Assembly (NCBI GenBank): GCA_021018815.1
Contig: JAITYX010000025.1
Coordinates: 3,630,501 to 3,694,500, forward strand
Length of the DNA: 64,000 nt
From: Talinum fruticosum
Taxonomy: Eukaryota; Streptophyta; Magnoliopsida; Caryophyllales; Talinaceae
Direction of reading: 5' to 3'
The translations under genes and the position numbers were made by a program. The notes under the pieces were generated by a model. The model saw only the letters and a program-made list of their open reading frames with translations, ran no database searches and was not told the origin of the DNA. Positions 10,751 through 20,116 of this stretch are shown in pieces (position 1 is the stretch's first letter; each line of letters opens with the position of its first letter).

Positions 10751-12182
10751 TGTAGACACCGAAAACGTGTCTCTCTTATCTCTTTTATTTCTATTATTTT
10801 GTTATCCCGGTGATGAAATCCCCGTCCTGTTTGCGGATTTGGATCATGGTCGGAGTCCGATTGGCGTGACGGAAGCCGATAAACCACAAAAATCCCTTAG
10901 CACCGAAAATCAAATTTCTTTGCTTTAGGTCGACCAACAAGCCCATTTTTTATCAGCCGGTCCAAGCCTAGGTCAATGCTCCAGGTCAACGTTTAGCCGG
11001 CAACGCACATCATTCATTGCTGCTCGCTAAACACAACATTTCGTCTTGATCTTCCTAGCGTAACATGAGGCTTAATATGTCCGTACGACATCGTGTAGGC
11101 CAACGCCGTGCTTCAGGGAATTTTTCGCCAAAGCATTGCGTTTTTCTTCGAGCGCCAACCGAGACACGGAAGCCAACCGCACCAAACGACACCGTACAAG
11201 GCCGTGCGCTGCGCTTTAGGGGATTTTTGCCAAAGCGCTGCATTTTTCTCTATAGACCAGCTGAAGCACGAAAGGTTTGTTTTGCCAAATGATGCCATTT
11301 TGAGGCCAGCGCCACAATCCTCAGCCCCTCCGGGGATTTCCGGTTCAAGTCCATTTTATCCGTTTTTTCTCGATTTTCCGGCCTTTTTAATTATGTATTT
11401 TGGACGAGCTGCTTAAGTGCTCTTTAGGTCATTTTTGTGACCTACCATGTTTCTATAAATAGAGGGAATTAGTCCCCTCATAAGAGAATGGCCATTCCTA
11501 TGCCTTATGCTCGCCACATTCTAAAATTACAAAGTCAATATTTTGCTTGAATTTAGGCTAAGAGCTACCGAATGCTATTCGGTATTCTGATCTCTTGGCT
11601 CATTTTTAGCTGATCATTACTCCATTAAACACTCCCATCATTTCTCTACACTGTTCTACCTCCACCAAATTCACAAAAGCCATTTTCATTACTTGTTCAT
11701 CCACCGTCACGCTCCCGAATCGGTTCGAGATCAAGATCAACGAGTGGGACAACCTAAGGGCATTCAACTTCTTTGCGACCTTTAATGGTTTATTTAAATT
11801 ATTGCTTTCCATATTGTGGATGCAAGGATGTAATAATTTATAATTCCTCCCTACCCGCTGTAATTTATTTTTATCGCTTTTCTTTTCGCTTTTCTTTACT
11901 CGCTTTCCTTTGTTACTTTTATTAGTTGTTTTTTCGCTTTCTTCACATGTTTAGTTGATTTAAATTCCTATACTCGTATGTTGTAATTGTTTGAAAACAC
12001 ATTTCTTTCACTCACAACTCAAATTAGTGGAGGCCGTTTGTTGACGGGGGCCCCGAATCTAGATTCTTGGTTCTAGATCGATGGAGTCAACTTTTAAACC
12101 TCTTTCAAGCTTAGTTTTCCTATACTAAGATTGGGAAAGTCTTCTTTTCTATTTTTGTTAGTTTTTATTTCTCAAAACCGAC
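10751..12182 (+). repeat. Tat-type LTR (about 1.4 kb), plus orientation
   Basis: Starts TGTAGACACCGAAAACGTG. The first ~465 bases recur at 15421-15873 (start TGTAAACATCG), proving a repeated unit. A TATA box TATAAATAG lies at 11454-11462, in the plus sense. The right end is set by a PBS-like AGCGACTCC at about 12184, so the end is uncertain by some tens of bases. Inside, 11105-11290 shows a partial tandem duplication of about 110 bp around the phrase GCCAAAGC.TGC. Short frames in it are composition artefacts. Confidence 0.72.
11454..11462 (+). promoter_or_regulatory. TATA box in Tat-type LTR
   Basis: TATAAATAG about 700 bases into the LTR, plus strand, in line with the U3/R boundary of plant LTRs. 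Confidence 0.6.
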
Positions 12183-12192
12183 TAGCGACTCC
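12181..12192 (+). other. PBS-like site after the Tat LTR
   Basis: CTAGCGACTCCCC resembles the TGGCGACTCC start that I associate with primer sites of plant Tat-type elements, with the first bases changed. If real, the LTR at 10751 also served as the 5' LTR of a second, tandem unit. Confidence 0.45.
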
Positions 12193-12773
12193 CCTTTTCC
12201 ATTTTATTTCTCCTAAAAGTGCACCTCGGCATTTCTAATTTAAAGTGAGAAAAATAAATTTTATTTCGACGAGCTTAAGCCATGGACTGAGACTAATCCT
12301 TCAATCATGACCCATGGCTAGCGCCGAACACCGATCGCGACTGGCTCTCACCGGTGCCGACCGATGGTCGGGCTTGGCTTTGGTCCAAGTTAGTGTTTTC
12401 ACATTGTTTTGGCCCAAAAGCCTTACGACAAAATTGAATTTAATTTTTTGTTATTTTTCTAAATTATGAAATAATATCCCGAGGCTTATAAATTAATTCC
12501 TAAAATAAGATTAATAAAAATCACAAACCAATATTCCGTTCAAACTATTTTAAACTAAATTACAAAAATTGAAAATCTCAATAAGAGGTACCTACCCATT
12601 TCTAATAAACTTTCAAAATCGTATTTAAAAAATCTTAAAAAAGAGACCCGACATTCGTGGGGAACTACAACTCTTCGATCGGTCCTCCTCCCTGCGAGGC
12701 GGACTGAGTCGGGGTTGCTGGTTCCTCGTAGATATAGTGAATGATCCAAGTCTCGTACATATGTGAAATTCAG

Positions 12774-12819
<46 letters not shown>

Positions 12820-14226
12820 CATCAGCAGTGGCGAGAATATGAAGATTTGACTTAAGGATTTCATTGTTTCTTAGTTTTTTTTCTTCATTTGCATTCAATG
12901 TAAAGTTTATATATGTGTTGGACTAATAAAGATCATCAATTTCAAAAGTCGGGGTCAACCTAGTTTGGAACCGAAGCATTCATTGTATCGCTTTTATTGT
13001 CCTTCACTATAAAGGAAACTAAATTCAAAATGGATGTGGATTCTCCTTCTGTTTGCTCATGTATAATTTTGTTTGCTTGTTATTTAGCTTCTTGTTGGTA
13101 TTTATTCATCAAATTAATGTTGCTTGATTTAGACTTGGAACCATATTTATATTTATTTAATATTTTTGTAAATTTTTAAGGCCTTAAAAAAATTTCATAA
13201 GAATAATGGTATGGATAGGGTACCCTGAAACCGGAACTGGACCTTGAGGTTCAAGTTCAGGTTCCAAAAATTTAGGAACTGGTAAAAAGGTTCTAATTTA
13301 GATCCCTAAAATTCAGGAATCGGTCAAACATGGTCGAGTTTAGGTTCCCAATTTCGAGACAGGGTAACCAAAACCACTCACCCCTATGCGAGATGGGTCG
13401 TGGCTCCTATAGTAATGACTTCGCTGGGGATACTTTCTAAGTGGGTGAGATTTGAAAGTTGAATTTGTGAGTCTTTATCACGTTTGCATTAGACATTTTT
13501 GCATTTTTTATGAGACTTTAAACATGGATGTATTTGGACCTATAGGTTTTAACCCATAAGAACCCTTTTCCGGGGAGGTTGAATCATTATCTTAGTGGCT
13601 CTACTCGACTTAACACTAAGGTGTGATTACTCTCTACTTACAGCAAGCTTTCTTGATTCCTGATCGAGAGGTAATGATTATTCAAGTCTCGCTATGCATC
13701 CTACAGGGGATGAAATTTTTAGACTATAAGTCAACATGTTTATCTAACCTACAATTACCTTAAGAACCATAAAACCTTTGTGGTTTAGATTGGACCTTCA
13801 TTTGCATGCTTGAAAGAATGTGGATGTTTCTTTTTGTTAATTAATCATTTTCCTTGAGACTTCAGCAGTTTAGCCAGGTCGGTCCAATAACTCTTGCATT
13901 GGTGCAAAACAAAAAATAATAAAGCTTTAAACCATTTTGTGCATTTTTTAGCCAAAGTCAAATTTTCCTTCCTTTCTCTTTTAGGTTGGCCTATATTTGC
14001 ATTTTTCGAGTAAAAAGTTCCCCTTCGGAGGTTGATTCATTCTTTCCTTTCCTTATCTCAGTCAAAAAACAAAAAGCGGAGAACATCCGGGTGGGTTCTA
14101 GCCAACACCAGCCTACCATATCTTCCTTAATTCGGGTCTTCCACTAGGTCCATTTACTATTTCAATCATTTAAAGTCCATGCTTAGTTTCTGCATTTGCC
14201 TCGCCTTATTGCATTTTTGCATTCTT
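12193..14226. other. Non-coding body of a Tat-like derivative
   Basis: About 2 kb without a recognisable domain on either strand. It holds a pyrimidine (CT)n microsatellite at about 12776-12816 and, from about 13870 on, loose relatives of the tandem unit described next. Some stretches (12330-12380) are GC-rich with CCGGCGC-like words. Confidence 0.5.
12776..12816. repeat. (CT)n microsatellite
   Basis: About 40 bases of almost pure CT dinucleotides on the plus strand. Confidence 0.95.
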
Positions 14227-14530
14227 GCATTTAGCCAAATAAAAATCATATCGGTTAAGGTGAGCCTGATTTTGCATTTAGCCAAATAAAAAATCATCTT
14301 AATTAAGGTAAGTCCATTTTTGCATTAGCCAAATAAAATCATCTCAATTAAGGTGAGTTCATTTTTTTGCATTAGCCAAATAAAAATTATGTCAATTAAG
14401 GTGAGTTCATTTTTATGCATTAGCCAAAGAAAGATCTTATTATTTTAGGTGAGTCCATCTTGTTTTTGCATTAGCCAAAAAAGGTAGAGAGCATTCTTTT
14501 TAGGTCGGTCCATTTTTCCATGCTTAGCCA
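14227..14530 (+). repeat. Minisatellite, about seven copies, period 47-54 bp
   Basis: Copies begin with GCATTAGCCAAA or close variants at 14227, 14274, 14322, 14369, 14417, 14468 and 14522, so the period is 47, 48, 47, 48, 51 and 54. Each unit carries AAGGTGAGT-like and TCCATTTTT-like words. The copies drift toward the right end. No spacers as in CRISPR: variation is by point change, not by unique inserts. Confidence 0.88.
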
Positions 14531-14560
14531 AAATTAAAAAATAGATTCATTTTCTCTTAA

Positions 14561-14770
14561 AGCATGTTTGGTTGGATGTAATCAAAGTGGTAATATAATC
14601 AAATTGGTAATGGTCATTACATTACCATGTTTGGTTAAAACTTTGTAATGTAATAAAAATTGCATTATAATCACATTAACATTTACCTATGCAATTAAAA
14701 TTACTTAGACATTTACTAAACAATTATGATTACGTTCATCTTTGTGATCAAATTTTAATACATTTTTCAT

Positions 14771-14812
<42 letters not shown>

Positions 14813-15370
14813 TCCATATCATTTTCCTCCCTCCTCCTTGGCCAGCAAAAAGTTCATCTATTTGAGAAGGAACTTGATTTTATTTCTTTTATTATCTTAA
14901 TATATGATATGATCAGTTGGTCATTAAATTAAAAATTTAACTTCAATATTTTGGATTTAAAATTTAACTATTTAATTAAAAAGATAAAAGAAGCTTCAAT
15001 TAAAATTTTTAGATCAAATTTTTTTACTTGTTAACATTTATCTTTAATTCAATAAATATTTATCATCAATAAAATTATTATAGTTGGTATTTTTATCAAT
15101 GAAAAAAATTTAAAACTTAATTATATGATAGAAGAGATTAAAAAAGCTCAAATATAAATTTAGATTTTAAATTTTTTTATCCGGATAACATTTATCTACT
15201 ATAACAAAGATTTATGATTATTCAGATTATCTTAGTGTAATTATTGTCCCATTATCTTCACTTCTATTATCTTAATGTAGTTATTGTCCCATTACATTGC
15301 ATACCTAATTATATTATATATAATTGATTACATTACACCTCTATTTTATTACATCCAACCAAACGCTACT
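14561..15370. mobile_element. Non-autonomous inverted-repeat element (810 bp) flanked by TTAA
   Basis: Left end AGCATGTTTGGTTGGATGTA and right end the complement AGTAGCGTTTGGTTGGATGTA, imperfect over the first bases and then identical for about 16. TTAA flanks both sides (14557-14560 and 15371-15374). There is no coding frame. A (CT)n run sits at about 14776-14810 and a 30 bp direct repeat around TTATTGTCCCATTA at 15240-15295. The TTAA flanks would fit a piggyBac-like or a TAA/TTA-type target site; because TTAA is palindromic the family cannot be decided here. Confidence 0.75.
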
Positions 15371-15420
15371 TTAAGGATCATCTTTTTTATATTTTGTTGA
15401 TCCATATTTTTATGTGCATC

Positions 15421-15873
15421 TGTAAACATCGAAAACGTGTCGCTCTTATCTCTTTTATTTACTGTCGTTTTATTTTTTTAGTTCGGTGATGAAATCCTAG
15501 TCCCGTTTACGGATTCGGATCACGGTCGGAGTCCGATTGGCATGACGGAGCGAGTAAACCACAAAAACCCCTTAGAACAAAAAATCGGCCTTTGCTTTGG
15601 GCCGGCCCACAAACCCATTTTCTTTCGTCGCGTCCAAGATCGGGTCAACGCTCCAGGTCAACGATAGGTTGACGCTGCACATAAGGCCTCGTTGCTTGCT
15701 AAATGCAGTGTTTGTCTTCAGCATCCCAACGTAACATGAGCTCAACATGTCCGTACGACGTCGTGTAGGTCGGTGCCATGCTTCGAGCGATTTTGGCCAA
15801 AGCGCTACGCTTTTCTCCAAGTGTCCAACCGAGATATGGAAGCCAATTGCACCAAATGGCACCATACAAGGCC
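15421..15873 (+). repeat. Tat-type LTR fragment, truncated on its right
   Basis: Matches 10751-11212 from the first base (TGTAAACATCGAAAACGTG). Homology stops after ..ACAAGGCC at about 15873, where copia D gag begins in mid-gene. I read this as the start of the 5' LTR of Tat copy 2, cut by a deletion, or as the 3' LTR of the 12183-15420 derivative. The preceding TTTTATGTGCATC is at best a degraded purine tract. Confidence 0.75.
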
Positions 15874-15885
15874 ATCTCAAAAGAG

Positions 15886-17467
15886 TACACCAATGAAGAA
15901 TCGGAGAAGTTCGGAAAGAACTTCAAAGCAATGAATATTCGATGTGTGCTATCGGCTCGGAAGAGTACAACAAAGTGTCGACTGTGACATAGCCAAAGAT
16001 GTGTGGGACATTCTTGTCAACACATACGAAGGACCAAGTCAAGTGAAACAGGCGAAGATAAGCCAATATCTTCACAAATATGAGTTGTTTAAGATGAAGC
16101 CGAAGAAAACATCACTTAGATGTTTATTCGCTTCACCGAGATTACAAACAATCTCAAATCCTTAGGTAGAAAAATTTTTCACGAAGAAATGTGCGGAAAA
16201 ATTATGAGAAGTCTACCAAAGAGGAGATGGGGTCCCAAGTCGACGGTTATCGAGGAAGCTCGGAATCTCTCTCAACTAAAGCCGGACGAACCGATTGGGA
16301 AGCCGCTTACCCATGAGATTCACCTGGAAGAAGAGGATGCCGAGGTCGGCACCAAAAGGAACATTGCGCTGAAGGCCTCGGAAAGTAGAGAGGAAAGTTT
16401 GAGTTCCTCGAGGCTTAGAAGAGGATCCAATGACACTCATTGCCCGAGGCTTCAAAAGAATGATGAAGCATAAGAAGAGGGAAAAGAGGTCAAATGAAGA
16501 GTTATACAAGAAAGATAAGAAGGACGAGAAAAGGTAAATATTCTTCTCCTTCAAAGTTAGCTTTAACTAAGAACTCTGGCTGTTTTGAATATGGCAACAA
16601 GGATCACATAGTCAAAGACTATCCGAAGAGAAAGAAGGACAGAAAGAAGAAGAAGGCTATGATAGCCACATGGAGCGATGACGACTCATCCGAAGAAGAT
16701 GATGATTCCGATGACTCAAAGTGTCCAATGGCACTCACGGACTCGAAGCTGAATCTGAGTCGATTCGACAACTCGGACATCGAGGAAACAAGTCTTCAGG
16801 AGGTAATTAAATACTTTCTCAAGTTCTTCAAAGTTGATTTGGCTAAATATATTTACATTTTGGAAGAAAAGTCCAATTCGATTCTTCTCGGTTCAAAGAA
16901 CAACTTGAGTCTCTTACTTCTAAGAGTAATTGTTTGAAAAATAAATTGGAAAAATTGAGACTAAATTCCGAAAGAGCTCGAGACCAGTACTCAAGCTAAT
17001 GAGACCGAGACTGAGTCCCTCGAAGAGAAAATGAGCATATGAAAAGAAAGCTTAATGAGTCTCAAGAGCTCGTTTTGAAATTTGCTCAAGGTCGGAAAAA
17101 CCTTGACATGCTTTTAGGCTCTCAGTGTATTTCCTTCAGAAAAGAAGGACTTGGTTTTAATGAAGAGGAGGAATCAAATTCCTACTCTAATCTTTTCAAA
17201 AACGATTCCAAAACCGTGAAGTTCAGGAAGGCTGAGCATGGTCCCATTCATAAGAATGAAAGGAGGACTGAGCCCATACCAGGTTATAAGAGAAAACCTT
17301 TTCCACTTGTTTACAAAAGAAAAGATTTTCAAAAGAAAGAGACACAGATTCAGTTTTCTAAAAGAAGACTCGAATTAGACCAAATCCAAAGTCATTCAAA
17401 TTCGGGTTCCCAAGAGTCTTCTTCCTCGAAAAGGACCACGAGTAAAGGGAGTTACTGGGTTCGTTAG
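15886..17467 (+). pseudogene. Copia D gag
   Basis: Begins in mid-gene at S-K-E-Y-T-N-E-E-S-E-K-F-G-K-N-F-K-A-M-N, which matches residues ~65-85 of the copia C gag at 61558. The UBN2-type gag core follows (V-W-D-I-L-V-N-T-Y-E-G-P-S-Q-V-K-Q-A-K-I-S-Q-Y). The zinc knuckle at about 16575-16620 reads C-F-E-Y-G-N-K-D-H-I-V-K-D-Y: second and fourth ligands are Tyr instead of Cys. A lysine-rich and an acidic stretch (S-D-D-D-S-S-E-E-D-D-D) come next. Four or more frame changes are present. Gag would build the particle and package RNA. Confidence 0.82.
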
Positions 17468-17472
17468 AGGAA

Positions 17473-18897
17473 ATGAGAAAGGTTAGTGTGTTTCCGACTT
17501 GTAGGCAACTCGTAAAAGGACGAACAGATCATTGGTATTTAGACAGATGGATGCTCAAACCACATGTAAGGAGATTCAAGACTCTTTTTGAGTTAGAAGA
17601 TTTTAAAGGAGGCAAAGTCACTTTTGGAGATGACAGTAAGGGCAAGATAGTTGGAATTGGCAAGATTGGGAAAAGAGACAACCTCGGTCAACCTAGTTTA
17701 TCTTATCAAGGTATAAGTATAATCTGCTCAAGCATCTCTTTGTTATATGACAAAGGTCAAGAGGTAAGGTTCACTCGGACCAATTGTTACATTTGTGATG
17801 CAACTACCAAAGAGACTAAGCTCTCGGGTAAGACGTCGGGTAATACCTATACTATTCCTCTTTCGATCTAAGTCGAATTTATCTTGTTTAAAAGCATCAT
17901 TGCATGATGATTCTTGGACATGGCATCATAGACTAGGTCATGTTAGCATGCACACTATCAAAAAGCTTGTATTTCATGGTTTAGTTAGGGGTTTACCTAA
18001 ATGTGTTTTTAAGAAAGATAAAATCCGTGAAGCATGCACAAAAGGAAAACAAGTCAGATAATCCTTTAAACCTCTCAAAACTGTTTCCACATCCAAAGTG
18101 CTTGAGTTGCTCCATATAGATTTATGTGGTGAAATCTCTACGAAAAGCCTCGGAGGTAAATCATATGTACTTGTGATTATTGATGATTTCTCACGATTTA
18201 CCTGGGTTTGTTTTCTTAAGAACAAGAATGAAGCTTTCAAAGAGTTGAGCAAACTCTACAGGAAAATTCAAGTGGAGTCTCGGACTCAGATTAGAAGAAT
18301 TCGAACCGACCATGGAAAGGAGTTCGACTACTCGGAATTTGCAGAGTTCTCGTGACAAGAATGGTGTCTCCCACAACTTCTCTCGCACCCAAAACTCCTT
18401 AACATAACGAAGTAGTGGAGAAAAAGAACCGAACTCTTGAAGAAATAGGAAGGATGATGATGATCGAAAATGATCTACCTTACTATTTCTGGGCCGAGAC
18501 AATCAACACAACAAACTACATACTCAACAAATGCCTCATCGGACCCATCTTGAAGAAAACTCCCTACGAGCTTTACAAGGGAAAGAAGCCTAACATCTCA
18601 TATTTCGGACCATTTGGATGTAAATGCTTTGTTCACAATAACGGTAAGGATCACTTGACCAAGTTTGATGATAGGTCGGATGAAGGTATATTTCTTGGTT
18701 ACTCATCATGTAGTAAAGCTTATCGTGTCTTTAACAAAAGAATTAACAAAGTGAAAGAAAGTATCCACGTTGTGTTTGATGAGATAGATCAGCGTAAAAC
18801 AAGTGAGTCAACCTTCTCGGATTTGAAACTCAATCGAGATGAAGATGATCTTGCTGAAGCCGAGCTCGAAAGAGTCGAAGAAAGCAACTCGGAATGA
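17473..18897 (+). pseudogene. Copia D protease and integrase
   Basis: The protease site at about 17536 reads W-Y-L-D then shifts frame (one extra base in the D-S-G codons), so the active site is broken. The pre-integrase zinc region gives D-S-W-T-W-H-H-R-L-G-H (about 17910-17940) and C-T-K-G-K. The integrase core shows L-H-I-D-L-C-G (first Asp), V-I-I-D-D-F-S-R-F-T-W, then R-T-D-H-G-K-E-F (second Asp, about 18305). After a stop and a frame change the glutamate block V-V-E-K-K-N-R-T-L-E-E (about 18411) follows, ending with F-G-C-K-C-F-V-H-N. Integrase joins cDNA to the chromosome. Confidence 0.85.
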
Positions 18898-19179
18898 GGC
18901 AACACATAACACTCGTGACTCGGACTAAACCAGCTCAAGAGACAGCTCAGAATCTGAAGGACAAGCAAATGAGGAGACTCAACACCTCAAACTATCGAAG
19001 ATCAGCCAGTTCAACTAACAAACTTGGTGAATAAGAGAACAGGTAGAGTATTCGGATATGCTTTGAGCCACCCACTCGAGAACATTTTGTCTAACATTAA
19101 CAGTGGGGTAAGAACATGTTCTTCTTTGCAAAATTTATGTGCATTCACTGCATTCATATCATTAAAAAAACCCGAAATA

Positions 19180-20116
19180 CACTATAGGCCCTAAATGAAC
19201 CTGAATGGGTAAAGGCCATACAAGAGGAGCTTAATCAGTTTGAAAGAAACCAAGTTTGGACTCGATCAAACGACCTTCGACCACCCAGTTATAGGAAGCA
19301 AATGGGTTTTAAAAAACAAGTCTGGATGAGGATGGGTTGGTAGTAAGAAATAAGGCTAGACTTGTTGCTCAAGGATACAATCAAGAAGAAGGGATTGATT
19401 GTGGGGAAACCTTTGCACTAGTTGCTAGGATCGAAGAATCGAGAATCCTATTGGCATTTGCATCAAGCATGAATATTAAATTGTATCAAATGGATGTCAA
19501 ATGTGCTTTTCTGAATGGTTTCATTCAAGAGGAAGTCTATGTTGAGCAACCCCTGGATTTGAAAACACGAAATTTCCAAATTATGTATTCAAATTACAAA
19601 AGGCTTTATATGGTCTTAAACAAGCTCCTGGAGCTTGGTATGAAAGACTCGAGTAGTTTCTTGGTTGAAAATGATTTCAAAAGAGGTCAGATCGACAAAA
19701 CTCTTTTCATAAAAACCAAGGGGAAAGATTTCATTATTGATCGATTTATATTGATGATATTATTTTAGGAGCTACTAATGAAAATCTTTGCCAAGAGTTT
19801 TCCGAGTTAATGAGACAGGAGTTCTAAATGAGCATGATGGAAGAGCTCAATTTCTTTCTTGGTCTACAAATCAGGCAAGACAAAGATGGAACCAATGTCC
19901 ATCAATCGAAATATACCAAGGAGTTGTTGAAGAAGTATAAGGTTCAAGATGTGAAACATGCAGCCACACTTATGAGTAACGAGTATGAAACTAGACTCGG
20001 ACGAAAAAGGTAAAGTCGTAGATCGAAACTCTACAGAGGTATGATTGGATCTCTCCTATATGTCACATCTAGTAGGCCGGACATTATGTTTAGCGTATGT
20101 CTATGTGCAAGATTTC
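19180..20116 (+). pseudogene. Copia D reverse transcriptase
   Basis: [18 protein letters not shown] (about 19340-19395) and [12 protein letters not shown] (about 19484-19520) are signature blocks of copia RT. The catalytic Y-I-D-D codons are present near 19747 but lie out of frame with the upstream block. The domain ends at the insertion point of the solo LTR after S-R-P-D-I-M-F-S-V-C. The expected threonine/glutamate-rich linker between integrase and RT lies at about 18900-19180 and is full of stops. Confidence 0.85.
20112..20116. repeat. Target-site duplication ATTTC, left
   Basis: ATTTC at 20112-20116 and at 23179-23183 flank the 3.06 kb insert exactly. Removing insert plus one copy restores the RNase H frame of copia D across the junction. 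Confidence 0.92.

Larger units (their letters stand above)
1..12182 (+). mobile_element. Tat-lineage Ty3/gypsy element, copy 1: 3' part with antisense genes and LTR
   Basis: I infer one plus-strand element whose gag-pol lies before base 1. In view are two antisense PMD-type genes, a non-coding stretch, a purine tract (10738-10750) and a TG-starting LTR at 10751 with a plus-strand TATA box. The same two antisense genes lie in the same order downstream of a recognisable Tat pol in the second copy (pol ends 54729, genes at 55090-59755), which is why I assign them to one element type. GYP1 (661-7108) interrupts the unit. Extra antisense ORFs between pol and the 3' LTR are known in plant Tat elements. 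The weak point is that copy 1 itself shows no pol in this window. Confidence 0.6.

Noticed and set aside
11055..11298. Overlapping frames on both strands in the Tat LTR, with relatives at 15699-15987
   Set aside because: They sit in duplicated LTR sequence; the similarity comes from LTR identity and none has a domain.
12996..13179. Small plus-strand open frame with hydrophobic residues
   Set aside because: AT-rich non-coding body, no homologous copy in the window, no context for a gene.
14227..14530. CRISPR-like array
   Set aside because: Units are contiguous tandem copies with drift and no unique spacers, in plant DNA.
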